Shown: positions 7,609 through 14,692 of the stretch, in pieces
Numbering within the stretch: the stretch's first letter is position 1
Layout: every line of letters begins with the position of its first letter
Program-made: the position numbers and the translations under genes
The notes under the pieces: model-generated
The model's database searches: none
What the model was told of the DNA's origin: nothing
Seen by the model: the letters and a program-made list of their open reading frames with translations, nothing else
From: Ignavibacteria bacterium
GTDB taxonomy: Bacteria > Bacteroidota > Ignavibacteria > Kapaibacteriales > UBA4661
Reading direction: 5' to 3'
Length of the DNA: 21,658 nt
Assembly: GCA_013298375.1 (NCBI GenBank)
Contig: JAAFHM010000021.1
Span: forward strand, 1 to 21,658

Positions 7609-8295
7609 ATGAATCATGCAAAGCGAAAAATATCGGCTCTGCGGCGCATTGGTGCTGGTGTTGGCGCGATGATACTGCTCACGGTTGCGGCTTTTTTTAT
7701 TCCGCGACGTTTGGGCTTGCCCGCACAAAACCTCAATGGCAACGCCGTCAGCATCACGGTAACGCGGTATTTGTACCATACGGGCATCATCATGCCTGTT
7801 CGCACGGCGGTTTACGATTGGAGCGGCATATTTCCGTGCTTGGCGGGAAAACGTTTTGTGGAAATAGGCTGGGGTGACCGCGAATTTTATATGAGCGGCT
7901 CTATTACCCTTTCGCTCGCTCTGCAAGCGCTCTTCCGCTCACAGGCAGCCGTCGTGAACGTCAACGGCATGGATGCGCTGCCTTCCGATGCAGCGTTTGC
8001 TGGTGAAGCATTTGCCCAAAAGACGATTCGCCTCGGCGAAGAAAACTATATGCGGATGGTCGCACAAATACTGACTTCGGTGGCATTGCACGAGGAAAAA
8101 GCCGTGTTTTTGCGTGAAGGTTTTTGGGGCGCTTCATCGGCGTTTTATGAAGCCAATACCGCACAAACAGGCGCTTACAGCATTGTCAATAATTGTAATG
8201 TGTGGAATAGCCGTGCGCTGGATGCGGCGGGCGTTGCTGTTCCCTTGTGGGCGGGTATTCCGCACCCGCTTTTGTGGATGGTATCGGAACAATAG
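7609..8295 (+). CDS. DUF2459 family membrane-anchored protein
   Basis: This 228-residue protein matches the DUF2459 family, a conserved group of unknown function first noted near urease genes in some proteobacteria. It has a single N-terminal membrane segment or uncleaved signal (GAGVGAMILLTVAAFFIP, 15-32) after a basic stretch, so the body is probably periplasmic. Family-like motifs are YLYHTGIIMP (54-63, with His57), RFVEIGWGDREFYM (82-95), LRALF-like LALQALF and, near the C-terminus, NNCNVWNSRALDAAGV. The conserved His, the GWGDxxFY block and the Asn-Cys-Asn segment suggest an active or binding site, but no reaction is known. It starts 20 bp after the PckA-like gene and is probably transcribed with it; GAGG lies ten bases before the ATG. 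No urease genes are present here. Confidence 0.8.
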   Translation: MNHAKRKISALRRIGAGVGAMILLTVAAFFIPRRLGLPAQNLNGNAVSITVTRYLYHTGIIMPVRTAVYDWSGIFPCLAGKRFVEIGWGDREFYMSGSITLSLALQALFRSQAAVVNVNGMDALPSDAAFAGEAFAQKTIRLGEENYMRMVAQILTSVALHEEKAVFLREGFWGASSAFYEANTAQTGAYSIVNNCNVWNSRALDAAGVAVPLWAGIPHPLLWMVSEQ

Positions 8296-8306
8296 AGCAG
8301 TGAGTT

Positions 8307-8479
8307 GTAATTTTTCGGGTATCACTCCGTCGGGCGGCTTCTTCGCCGTCCGGCGGGTTCTCGCGGTGATTACATTGGGCTGAAATATACTGAGAATAGG
8401 TGAAAATTGCATACGCCGCACCCGCCCGACGGCAGCGTTCTCGCACTCTTCAGCCGCCGGACGTGAATAGCATTTTAGC
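8307..8479. repeat. Decayed inverted pair of GC-rich palindromic repeat units
   Basis: The left unit (8307-8340) begins GTAATTTTTCGGGTAT and runs into CTCCGTCGGGCGGCT. It matches 25 of 33 aligned positions with the left end of the MITE at 10091. The right unit (8421-8479), read on the minus strand, contains CGGCTGAAGAGTGCGAGAAC followed by GCTGCCGTCG, nearly identical to MITE positions 10118-10146. The two units therefore face each other across about 80 bases and can pair through CCGTCGGGCGG (8327-8337) and CCGCCCGACGG (8422-8432). Each unit also folds on itself. I find no target duplication flanking this copy, so it looks like an old, rearranged relative of the MITE. Confidence 0.65.
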
Positions 8480-8597
8480 CTTCTTGAATATAGTTACAAT
8501 CAATTCGCTCCCTCTTTTATCCTGCGAATTTCCATTCGCATTTCCAGCGTCATAACGAGAGTTCATATTTTTCAGTTTATGTTGTCCCACACCATTC

Positions 8598-8603
8598 AGG
8601 GAG
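8598..8603 (+). promoter_or_regulatory. Ribosome binding site of the ATP-grasp gene
   Basis: AGGGAG lies seven bases before the ATG at 8611. It supports that start rather than the out-of-frame ATG five bases earlier. Confidence 0.6.
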
Positions 8604-8610
8604 TAATGCT

Positions 8611-10038
8611 ATGACCTTCAATTCCTACAATCCCGAAGGATTCTACGATGAATTGTTTCAGCCCGATGGCACACCACGCCTGGGCGCACGGAAACTTGTT
8701 GATAAAATCAATTCGCTCGGCACGGGCGATATTCGCCTTCGCCAGCAAGCTGCCGAAAGTACGCTGATGAATCTTGGTATCACCTTCAATGTGTATGGCA
8801 GCGATGAAGGTGTCGAGAAAATTTTCCCGTTTGACCTTGTGCCGCGCATCGTGGATGCTGTTGAGTGGCATCATCTTCAAACGGGCTTGTCCCAACGGAT
8901 TAAGGCACTCAATCTCTTTTTGCAGGATATTTACCATGACCAAAAAATCCTCAAAGACGGCGTAATTCCTGAGTTTGTGATCAACACTAGCAAAGCATAT
9001 TTGCCTGAATGTAAGGGCTTGGAGCCACCCAAAGGCATTTGGTGTCATATCACCGGAACCGACATCATCCGTGACAAAGACGGTACGTTCTATGTTCTGG
9101 AGGACAATTTGCGCTGTCCGTCCGGTGTTTCCTACGTCTTGGAAAATCGGCAAGTGATGAAGCGCACATTTCCTGAAGTTTTTGCCACATCGAATGTGAT
9201 TCCAGTGGATGATTATCCGTCGCGTTTGTTGGATATGCTGCATTGGCTATCGGGGCGCAAAGACCCTGTTTGTGCGGTTCTCACGCCCGGTATTTACAAT
9301 TCTGCCTATTTTGAACATTCCTTTTTGGCGCGGCAAATGGGCATTGAGCTTGTCGAGGGGCGTGATTTGGTGGTGGTCAATGGAACGGTGCAGATGCGCA
9401 CCACCAAAGGCTTGCGCCCTGTGGACGTGATTTATCGCCGTGTGGACGATACCTTTCTCGACCCAACCGTATTCAACCCTGCTTCTTTGCTTGGTGTGCC
9501 GGGAATTATGGATGCCTATCGCAGAGGCAATGTCGCCCTTGCAAATGCGCCCGGTACAGGTGTTGCCGACGACAAGGTGGTTTATGCTTATGTTCCAAAA
9601 ATGATTGAGTATTATTTAGGCGAAAAGGCGATTTTGCCCAATGTTCCGACCTACGTGTGCTGGGAAGATGACCAGCGCCAGTATGTTCTGGATAATATTG
9701 AGCAATTGGTCGTCAAAGCGGCAAATGAATCCGGCGGCTACGGAATGTTGGTGGGACCTCATGCCAGCAAAGAAGACCACGCAAAATTCCGCGAACTTGT
9801 TGCCGAAAATCCGCGTAACTACATCGCTCAACCTACAATTTCCCTATCGCGCGTCCCAACCTTTGTGGATGATACCTTTGAAGGACGGCACGTTGATTTG
9901 CGTCCCTATATTCTCTATGGCGAAGATGTGTACGTGATGCCGGGCGGGCTGACGCGGGTTGCGCTGCGCAAAGGCTCGCTGGTCGTAAATTCTTCGCAGG
10001 GCGGCGGGAGCAAAGATACGTGGGTATTGGGTAGTTGA
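8611..10038 (+). CDS. Circularly permuted ATP-grasp protein (CP_ATPgrasp type)
   Basis: This 475-residue protein is a full-length circularly permuted ATP-grasp family member (formerly DUF404/DUF407). Such proteins are predicted to form amide or peptide-like bonds using ATP and are often found with alpha-E, transglutaminase-like and proteasome-type peptidase genes. Diagnostic segments are GSDEGVEKIFPFDLVPRI (63-80), SQRIKALNLFLQDIYHDQ (94-111), the strand-turn DGTFYVLEDNLRCPSGVSYV (157-176, with the metal-binding-type Glu-Asp-Asn), DVIYRRVDD, NAPGTGVADDKVVY, VKAANESGGYGM (368-379, glycine-rich loop), and the C-terminal SSQGGGSKDTWVL typical of the family. The start follows a good Shine-Dalgarno sequence. 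None of the usual partner genes is adjacent in this window; a MITE and a PASTA gene follow. The substrate is unknown. Confidence 0.9.
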   Translation: MTFNSYNPEGFYDELFQPDGTPRLGARKLVDKINSLGTGDIRLRQQAAESTLMNLGITFNVYGSDEGVEKIFPFDLVPRIVDAVEWHHLQTGLSQRIKALNLFLQDIYHDQKILKDGVIPEFVINTSKAYLPECKGLEPPKGIWCHITGTDIIRDKDGTFYVLEDNLRCPSGVSYVLENRQVMKRTFPEVFATSNVIPVDDYPSRLLDMLHWLSGRKDPVCAVLTPGIYNSAYFEHSFLARQMGIELVEGRDLVVVNGTVQMRTTKGLRPVDVIYRRVDDTFLDPTVFNPASLLGVPGIMDAYRRGNVALANAPGTGVADDKVVYAYVPKMIEYYLGEKAILPNVPTYVCWEDDQRQYVLDNIEQLVVKAANESGGYGMLVGPHASKEDHAKFRELVAENPRNYIAQPTISLSRVPTFVDDTFEGRHVDLRPYILYGEDVYVMPGGLTRVALRKGSLVVNSSQGGGSKDTWVLGS

Positions 10039-10082
10039 GGAAATGTCCGTTAGTCATTGGTTGCGCTTTCTCTTTATTTTTA

Positions 10083-10090
10083 GATTCACG
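10083..10090. repeat. Target site duplication, left copy
   Basis: GATTCACG occurs directly before the left terminal inverted repeat of the MITE and again, identically and in the same orientation, at 10256-10263 directly after the right one. Confidence 0.8.
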
Positions 10091-10255
10091 GTAACTGGTC
10101 AGGTATTCTCCGTCCGACGGCTGAGGAGAGCGAGAACGCTGCCGTCGCACGGTTTACCCGATTCTGTTCACTCCTTCATCTTTTTTGGGTAGTACCGGGA
10201 AATCCGTTCTACGCTTAGGAAAGCGTAGGACGGAAAGATGTACCTGAACAGTTAC
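10091..10255. mobile_element. 165-bp MITE with GTAA-type terminal inverted repeats
   Basis: The left end reads GTAACTGGTCAGGTA (10091-10105) and the right end TACCTGAACAGTTAC (10241-10255), which are inverted copies matching at 14 of 15 bases. Homology continues inward more loosely into a CCGTCC-ACG block on both sides. The element is flanked by a perfect 8-bp direct repeat, GATTCACG, the signature of a transposition event. It is too short to code for anything, so it is a non-autonomous MITE. Terminal GTAA together with an 8-bp duplication is the known pattern of the IS66 family, so a transposase of that family elsewhere in the genome may move it; this assignment is inferred. Inside lie two palindromes, at 10110-10150 and 10203-10234. 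Confidence 0.8.
10203..10234. repeat. 14-bp-stem hairpin inside the MITE
   Basis: TCCGTTCTACGCTT (10203-10216), loop AGGA, then AAGCGTAGGACGGA (10221-10234) form a 14-bp stem with one T/G position, which is a wobble pair in plus-strand RNA. No T-run follows on either strand, so it is not a standard terminator. It lies about 36 bases before the PASTA start codon and would be part of that gene's leader if transcription starts upstream. Confidence 0.7.
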
Positions 10256-10263
10256 GATTCACG
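10256..10263. repeat. Target site duplication, right copy
   Basis: This is the second copy of GATTCACG, adjoining the right terminal inverted repeat. It ends seven bases before the ATG of the PASTA gene. Confidence 0.8.
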
Positions 10264-10270
10264 ATAATTT

Positions 10271-11104
10271 ATGGCACAAAATATTGTTACAACGCTCAAA
10301 GAAGTCGTTCTCTCGGCTGCTGACCGTTATCGTTCCTTTGAACAGCGCTTAGAATCTCGCGCCAAAACCCCCGAAGGCGGAGAATGGCTTCGCTACGGTT
10401 CGCGTATTGGCATTATTTTTTTCTGTATTGCCGTTGTCATTGGTACATTCGACCTTCTGTTGATGCCTTGGTACGTGGGACATAATTCGGTGGTGCGAAT
10501 GCCCAATATTGCGGGTATGAGCTACAACCAAGCCGCACGAATACTGGAAGATAACGGCTTTTCGGTTAAAGTTGCAGGCGAATATTATCACAATTCCATT
10601 CCGGCGGGATTTATCGTCAATCAAATGCCGTTTCCGGCAAGTCTTGTCAAATCAAGCCGGACGGTGTATTTGACGCTTTCAAAAGGAAAGCAAATGCTGG
10701 AAGTGCCGAAATTAGTGGGCTTGACGGTGCGTGATGCCCGTATTGCGCTTATTCGCTTGGGATTGTCGCTCAATAACGCCGCCTACCAATTCAACGACAA
10801 TATTCCGGCAAATATCATCTTTTCACAGAGCCTTCCGGCAAAACAGCGTGTTGGTTTTGGGGCGCGTGTGGATGTTGTCGTGAGCTTAGGACCTGAGGTT
10901 GTGTACGTCGTTGTTCCCGATGTAGAGGGTAAATCCTTGGAGGAAGCGCGTCGCCTCTTGAGTGCGGAAGGCTTTACGGTGGGCGAAGTTACCGATGGCG
11001 AAGTGAATGAAACCTTTATGCCCGGCACGGTCATCAAGCAAATTCCTGCTCCCCGCGATTCCGTCAAAACTGGTACGCCGATTAACCTTACTGTTACCAA
11101 GTAG
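10271..11104 (+). CDS. Membrane-anchored triple PASTA-domain protein
   Basis: This 277-residue protein has a cytoplasmic N-terminal stretch of about 45 residues, one membrane segment (IGIIFFCIAVVIGTFDLLLM, 46-65) and three PASTA repeats outside: about 75-139, 143-207 and 213-277. Each repeat has the usual VP-x-x-G, helix, GFxV/GLxL and IPAGxIxxQxP-type pattern (for example NSIPAGFIVNQMPFP, NIPANIIFSQSLPA, FMPGTVIKQIPAP). PASTA domains bind muropeptides or beta-lactams when attached to Ser/Thr kinases or penicillin-binding proteins. Here there is no kinase or transpeptidase domain, so it is probably a cell-envelope scaffold or sensor; this is inference. No Shine-Dalgarno sequence precedes the ATG, and a transposon-derived element ends directly upstream. 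Confidence 0.9.
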   Translation: MAQNIVTTLKEVVLSAADRYRSFEQRLESRAKTPEGGEWLRYGSRIGIIFFCIAVVIGTFDLLLMPWYVGHNSVVRMPNIAGMSYNQAARILEDNGFSVKVAGEYYHNSIPAGFIVNQMPFPASLVKSSRTVYLTLSKGKQMLEVPKLVGLTVRDARIALIRLGLSLNNAAYQFNDNIPANIIFSQSLPAKQRVGFGARVDVVVSLGPEVVYVVVPDVEGKSLEEARRLLSAEGFTVGEVTDGEVNETFMPGTVIKQIPAPRDSVKTGTPINLTVTK

Positions 11105-11215
11105 TTAAGCTGTTCTTTGCTCTTTGTGACAGTGGCGTGGTGAGGCTTCGGTACTTCAGGCAAAAAATCTCTTGCCGACGCTGAACTATTTCGTAATTTT
11201 GAGTCTTGCCCACGT

Positions 11216-11250
11216 AAGCCCGACGCATTCTTCATAGCGGGCTTTTTTTT
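11216..11250 (+). terminator. Rho-independent terminator after the PASTA gene
   Basis: AAGCCCG (11216-11222) pairs with CGGGCTT (11238-11244) across a 15-base loop, and the stem runs directly into a stretch of eight T residues. It lies 112 bases after the PASTA stop and 20 bases before the MlaD start, so it separates the two genes or acts as an attenuator for mlaD. The 110 bases between the PASTA stop and the hairpin contain no gene that I can see. Confidence 0.75.
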
Positions 11251-11270
11251 GTTCATTTCCCCCATACATA

Positions 11271-12230
11271 ATGGCGCAACAGTCCCCCAAAGGTATTTCC
11301 ACCGAAGTTAAAGTTGGCGCGGTTACGCTTGCTTCGCTTATTCTCCTCATTGCAGGAGTGATTATTGGCAAGGGGATTCTTGCCAGAACAGGTTTTACCA
11401 CGATTACCATGCTGTCGCCTTCCTCGGGCGGTGTCGAGATTGCCTCACCAGTGCTGGTCAATGGTGTGAAACGCGGTGCTGTCACAACGGTTCAGCCCGT
11501 GAGCGGTGGTGTGGCAATTACGGCTTCCATTGACAATATCAGTGACCTCAAAAGTGATGCTGTTGCCAGAATTATGATTTTGGAAATTACGGGCGGGCGC
11601 AAAATCGAAATTGCTCCCGGAACCAGCGCCAAAGCGCTTGCCGAGCGAGACACCATTCGCGGCATTTACACGGGCGATATTGCCGATTTGATTGCTATTA
11701 TTGGCGAAGTTGGTCCCGATTTGAAAAATATCGTGCGAAAACTTGATACCATCGCTAACGCAGGAACGGCGCTGCTTGCCGATGGAAAGTTTGTCGGCGA
11801 CACGCGCAAAGCACTTAAAAATCTTGCTGAGGTCGCCGAAAGTGCGAATACGCTCGTCGAACGTAACAAAGGCAATATCCAAGCCATTGCCAACGATTTA
11901 ACCGACATTACAAAAGAACTTCGTGCAACCGTAAAAACGAACACACCGAAAGTAGATAAATTGGTCGCACAGCTTGATTCCACCTTGACGGAAGCACGAA
12001 AGCTGATCACAACGGGCGATAAAGCCGTGAAAAATGTGGATGGTCTCGTGAAAAATGTGGACGATTTTATTCTTGATGCCAAAAACAAGGATAATCTTAT
12101 TCACAAATTTGTCTATGATGCCGAATTTAATCGCCGCCTAGACAGCACCATTGCTCGTTTGCAAGCCTTTTTAGATAATCTGCCACGCGATGGCATCAAT
12201 GTCAATGTGCGCTTGGGGTCGAGACCGTGA
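11271..12230 (+). CDS. MlaD/MCE family lipid-transport protein
   Basis: This 319-residue protein has a short cytoplasmic start, one membrane segment (VGAVTLASLILLIAGVIIGK, 15-34) and an MCE (MlaD) domain at about 38-115 (for example SPVLVNGVKRGAVTTV and ILEITGGRKIEIAPG). A long helical C-terminal region (about 125-300) follows, with repeated amphipathic segments such as NIVRKLDTIANAG, IANDLTDITKELRATV and NVDGLVKNVDDFI. Proteins of this family form rings in the periplasm and carry phospholipids between membranes together with an MlaE permease and MlaF ATPase. Those partners are not next to it here. The last four bases (GTGA) overlap the start of the methyltransferase gene, so the two are translationally coupled. 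The start is clear from the membrane segment position, although the ribosome binding site is weak. Confidence 0.88.
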   Translation: MAQQSPKGISTEVKVGAVTLASLILLIAGVIIGKGILARTGFTTITMLSPSSGGVEIASPVLVNGVKRGAVTTVQPVSGGVAITASIDNISDLKSDAVARIMILEITGGRKIEIAPGTSAKALAERDTIRGIYTGDIADLIAIIGEVGPDLKNIVRKLDTIANAGTALLADGKFVGDTRKALKNLAEVAESANTLVERNKGNIQAIANDLTDITKELRATVKTNTPKVDKLVAQLDSTLTEARKLITTGDKAVKNVDGLVKNVDDFILDAKNKDNLIHKFVYDAEFNRRLDSTIARLQAFLDNLPRDGINVNVRLGSRP

Positions 12231-12880
12231 GCATGAAATATACCCCACTCACCGAGCCGCTCCATGACTACATCTGCACGACATTTTCCGCAGAAAACGA
12301 TTTTTTGCGGCAATTAAAGCGTGAATCAGACGCAGCGGGCTTTCCGGCGATTCATATTGCACCGGAGCAGGTTGCCTTGTTGCAAGTGTTGTTGCGGGCT
12401 GTGGGCGCAAAGCGCGTCTTAGAAATTGGTGCTTTGGCGGGGTATTCCGCTATTGCCATGGCACGAGCATTGCCCGATGGCGCACGATTACTGACGTTGG
12501 AGCGAAACCCCGCTCATGCGGAATTTGTGCGCCGAAAAGTCCAGGAATCGGCATTGGAAAACATCATTGAAGTTCGCGTTGGCGATGCCAAGCAGCTTTT
12601 GCGTACAGTAGATGAAGCCCCATTTGACATTGTATTCATTGATGCCGATAAAGCCGGATATTCGGCGTATTTAGACCTCGCCTTGCCGCTTCTGCGCGTG
12701 GGCGGTATCATTTGCGCCGACAATACGCTTGCATGGGGCAATATTGCGGACACTGGCACTTCCGATGCAACAGTGCAAGCACTCCAACGTTTTAACCATG
12801 CCATGAGCGCTCATCCGCAGTTGCAATCCTGCCTTATTCCTATCGCCGAAGGTATGACACTCGGTGTAAAATTATCGTAA
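12227..12880 (+). CDS. Class I SAM-dependent O-methyltransferase (caffeoyl-CoA/catechol type)
   Basis: This 217-residue protein is a typical small bacterial O-methyltransferase of the cation-dependent family 3 (COMT/caffeoyl-CoA type). The SAM-binding motif is VLEIGALAGYSAIAMA (64-79), followed by the acidic residue in LLTLERNP (88-95), VGDA (118-121) and the metal-site residues Asp139 in FIDADKAGY plus Asp165-Asn166 in ICADNTLAWG. It starts with GTG in a GTGA overlap with mlaD; an ATG two codons later is an alternative with slightly poorer spacing to the GGGGTC upstream. The phenolic or other substrate is unknown, and coupling to mlaD may be only operon convenience. Confidence 0.9.
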   Translation: MSMKYTPLTEPLHDYICTTFSAENDFLRQLKRESDAAGFPAIHIAPEQVALLQVLLRAVGAKRVLEIGALAGYSAIAMARALPDGARLLTLERNPAHAEFVRRKVQESALENIIEVRVGDAKQLLRTVDEAPFDIVFIDADKAGYSAYLDLALPLLRVGGIICADNTLAWGNIADTGTSDATVQALQRFNHAMSAHPQLQSCLIPIAEGMTLGVKLS

Positions 12881-12926
12881 TTGCCGCCGTTGCAGTCGGC
12901 CTTCCTTCCTTTTAATCCCTCAATCT

Positions 12927-13766
12927 ATGACTATCGTACAAGCAATTATTCTTGGTGTTGTTCAAGGGCTGACGGAATTTCTCCCCGTGAGCAGTTCGGC
13001 ACATCTCACACTTGTTGGCAAAGCAATGGGGCTGATTTCGCCGGAACACCCGGAGGCGTGGACGGCATTTATCGCCGTGATTCAGCTTGGAACATTGCTG
13101 GCGGTCTTAATCTACTTTGCCCGCGATATTGCCCAGATTTCAACAGCATTTGTGCGGGATAATCTATTAGAGCGTAAACCCTTGAAGGAACAAGCACCTG
13201 AATCAAAAATGGGCTGGTTTGTCATCATCGGAACGTTGCCAATTGTGACGATTGGTTTGGCACTCAAAAAAATTATTGAAAGCAGTTTGACGAAAGATGT
13301 TACGCTCATTGCGTGGACGCTCATTGTGTTGGCGGTGGTGCTGTTTATCGCCGAACGTGTAAGCAAGCAATTACGCGGCTTTGAGGAAATCACGTGGCGC
13401 GATGCTATGATTATAGGCTTTGCTCAAACGTTGGCGCTGTTTCCGGGCGCATCCCGCTCCGGCACGACCATTACGGCGGGCTTGTTTACGGGTTTGAAGC
13501 GTGATGTTGCAGCGCGATTTTCCTTTTTACTGAGTATTCCTGCGGTATTTGCGAGCGGGCTGCTTCAACTCAAACAATCGCTTGCTTTTATGAATACCCA
13601 TGATCTGACCACCCTTTTGGTGGCAACTCTTGTTTCCGGTATTTCCGGTTATGCCGCCATTGCACTGCTTTTGCGGTATTTGCAGACGCACACAACGGCG
13701 GTGTTTGTGGTCTATCGCATTATGCTCGGAGTGGCATTACTGACGATTTGGAAAACGCTGTTTTGA
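12927..13766 (+). CDS. uppP: Undecaprenyl-diphosphatase UppP/BacA
   Basis: This 279-residue polytopic membrane protein is full length for UppP, which removes a phosphate from undecaprenyl diphosphate to recycle the lipid carrier of peptidoglycan and other envelope polymers. Both signature motifs are intact: the Glu-rich site GVVQGLTEFLPVSSSAHL (10-27) and the PGASRSGTT motif (173-181) with its catalytic-type Arg and Ser residues. Several hydrophobic segments follow (for example LIVLAVVLFIAE and TLLVATLVSGISGYAAIALL). The gene is 46 bp after the methyltransferase on the same strand and 65 bp before the ComB-like gene. Members of this family also give low-level bacitracin tolerance. Confidence 0.96.
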   Translation: MTIVQAIILGVVQGLTEFLPVSSSAHLTLVGKAMGLISPEHPEAWTAFIAVIQLGTLLAVLIYFARDIAQISTAFVRDNLLERKPLKEQAPESKMGWFVIIGTLPIVTIGLALKKIIESSLTKDVTLIAWTLIVLAVVLFIAERVSKQLRGFEEITWRDAMIIGFAQTLALFPGASRSGTTITAGLFTGLKRDVAARFSFLLSIPAVFASGLLQLKQSLAFMNTHDLTTLLVATLVSGISGYAAIALLLRYLQTHTTAVFVVYRIMLGVALLTIWKTLF

Positions 13767-13821
13767 GCATTGTCGTTGTCTTGCTGTTCTATCTTCTGAA
13801 TCTGAAAAATGCTATTTGTTT

Positions 13822-13826
13822 AGGAG
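13822..13826 (+). promoter_or_regulatory. Ribosome binding site deciding the comB-like start
   Basis: AGGAG lies five bases before the ATG at 13832. It rules against upstream in-frame starts that would overlap uppP and add a hydrophobic stretch not found in the family. Confidence 0.65.
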
Positions 13827-13831
13827 CCGCT

Positions 13832-14668
13832 ATGGCATTGCAATTAAATGTTTTACTCAGCCCACGCTTACTCATGGATGAATCTATTCTTGAGAACAGC
13901 ATTGCCATTGTTCTTGATATTTTCCGTGCAACGACCACCATCGCAACGGCGCTGGAACAAGGGGCAAAGGAGATTGTTCCTGTTGGGACACTGGCTGAGG
14001 CGGAAGCCAAAGCAAAGGAACTGCGCGGACGATTTGGAGAAGCGTCGGTACTGCTCTGTGGCGAGCGCGGCGGGCTGAAGCCGACGGGATTTGATTTGGG
14101 AAATTCGCCGCTTGAATACACTCGCGATACGGTTGAGGGAAAAATTCTTATTCTCAGCACGTCCAATGGCACATCGGCGCTGCAAGCCGTGAAATCGGCA
14201 CCACTTGTGCTGGCGGCTTCGTTTGCGAATATGAAGCACGTGGTGAATTTTGTGATGAAATATTTGATTCTCCGCGAAGCACGTGCCTTGCAAAGTGTTG
14301 AAGAGCAGTTCTCCACGGTCAACAAGCGCATTGACCGTATTCATCTGCTCTGTGCTGGGAGTAATGGCGAGTTTAGTTATGAGGACACGCTCTGTGCCGG
14401 AGCGCTTATTGATGCGCTTGCCGAAGGACTGACCCTAGGAGAGACCGATTTTACGTGTACGGATTCCGCAAAAGCTGCCCAATTACTCTTTCGCGCCGAG
14501 AATAATCTTGCTCAAACACTTGTTTCCACGCTCCATGCAGAGTATTTGCGCGGTATTGGTTTTGGGGAGGATGTTGAATTTTGCGCCCAATTGAATACCT
14601 CCCGTATGATTCCCCTCCGCCGTGCCGATGGAGCGATTGTCCACTGGCATAATCCCCTAAATTTGTAG
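13832..14668 (+). CDS. comB: ComB family 2-phosphosulfolactate phosphatase-like protein
   Basis: This 278-residue protein matches the ComB family, which in methanogens dephosphorylates 2-phosphosulfolactate in coenzyme M synthesis and is widespread in bacteria with less certain roles. Family segments are IAIVLDIFRATTTIATAL (25-42), LLCGERGGLKPTGFDLGNSP (74-93), ILSTSNGTSAL (107-117) and HLLCAGSNGEFSYEDTLCAG (171-190). Between the FAN strand (131-133) and HLLCAG there is a longer helical stretch than I expect, rich in charged residues (about 140-168). The start is set by a good Shine-Dalgarno sequence. No other coenzyme M or sulfolactate genes are present here. It lies 65 bp after uppP and is convergent with the beta-CASP nuclease gene. 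Confidence 0.88.
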   Translation: MALQLNVLLSPRLLMDESILENSIAIVLDIFRATTTIATALEQGAKEIVPVGTLAEAEAKAKELRGRFGEASVLLCGERGGLKPTGFDLGNSPLEYTRDTVEGKILILSTSNGTSALQAVKSAPLVLAASFANMKHVVNFVMKYLILREARALQSVEEQFSTVNKRIDRIHLLCAGSNGEFSYEDTLCAGALIDALAEGLTLGETDFTCTDSAKAAQLLFRAENNLAQTLVSTLHAEYLRGIGFGEDVEFCAQLNTSRMIPLRRADGAIVHWHNPLNL

Positions 14669-14692
14669 CATTGTTTTTTCAAAGCACGACGC

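Larger units (their letters stand above)
8296..8610. other. 315-bp intergenic region with palindromic repeats
   Basis: There is no convincing gene in this gap. Its first 180 bases hold the GC-rich palindromic repeat pair described separately. A small perfect hairpin follows at 8523-8540 (TGCGAAT, loop TTCC, ATTCGCA); it lacks a proper T-run, so a terminator role is weak. The last 70 bases are AT-rich and should carry the promoter of the ATP-grasp gene, but I could not place boxes with confidence. Confidence 0.6.

Noticed and set aside
8523..8540. TGCGAAT-TTCC-ATTCGCA hairpin as terminator of the DUF2459 gene
   Set aside because: The stem is only seven bp, is followed by TTTCC rather than a T-run, and is more than 220 bases past the stop codon.
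10203..10234. Hairpin as a Rho-independent terminator of the ATP-grasp gene
   Set aside because: It is a strong stem but no T-run follows on either strand, and it lies inside the MITE 165 bases after the stop codon.
12881..13162. Alternative plus-strand frame overlapping the start of uppP
   Set aside because: It overlaps the uppP frame that carries the GVVQGLTEFLP signature, and has no features of its own.
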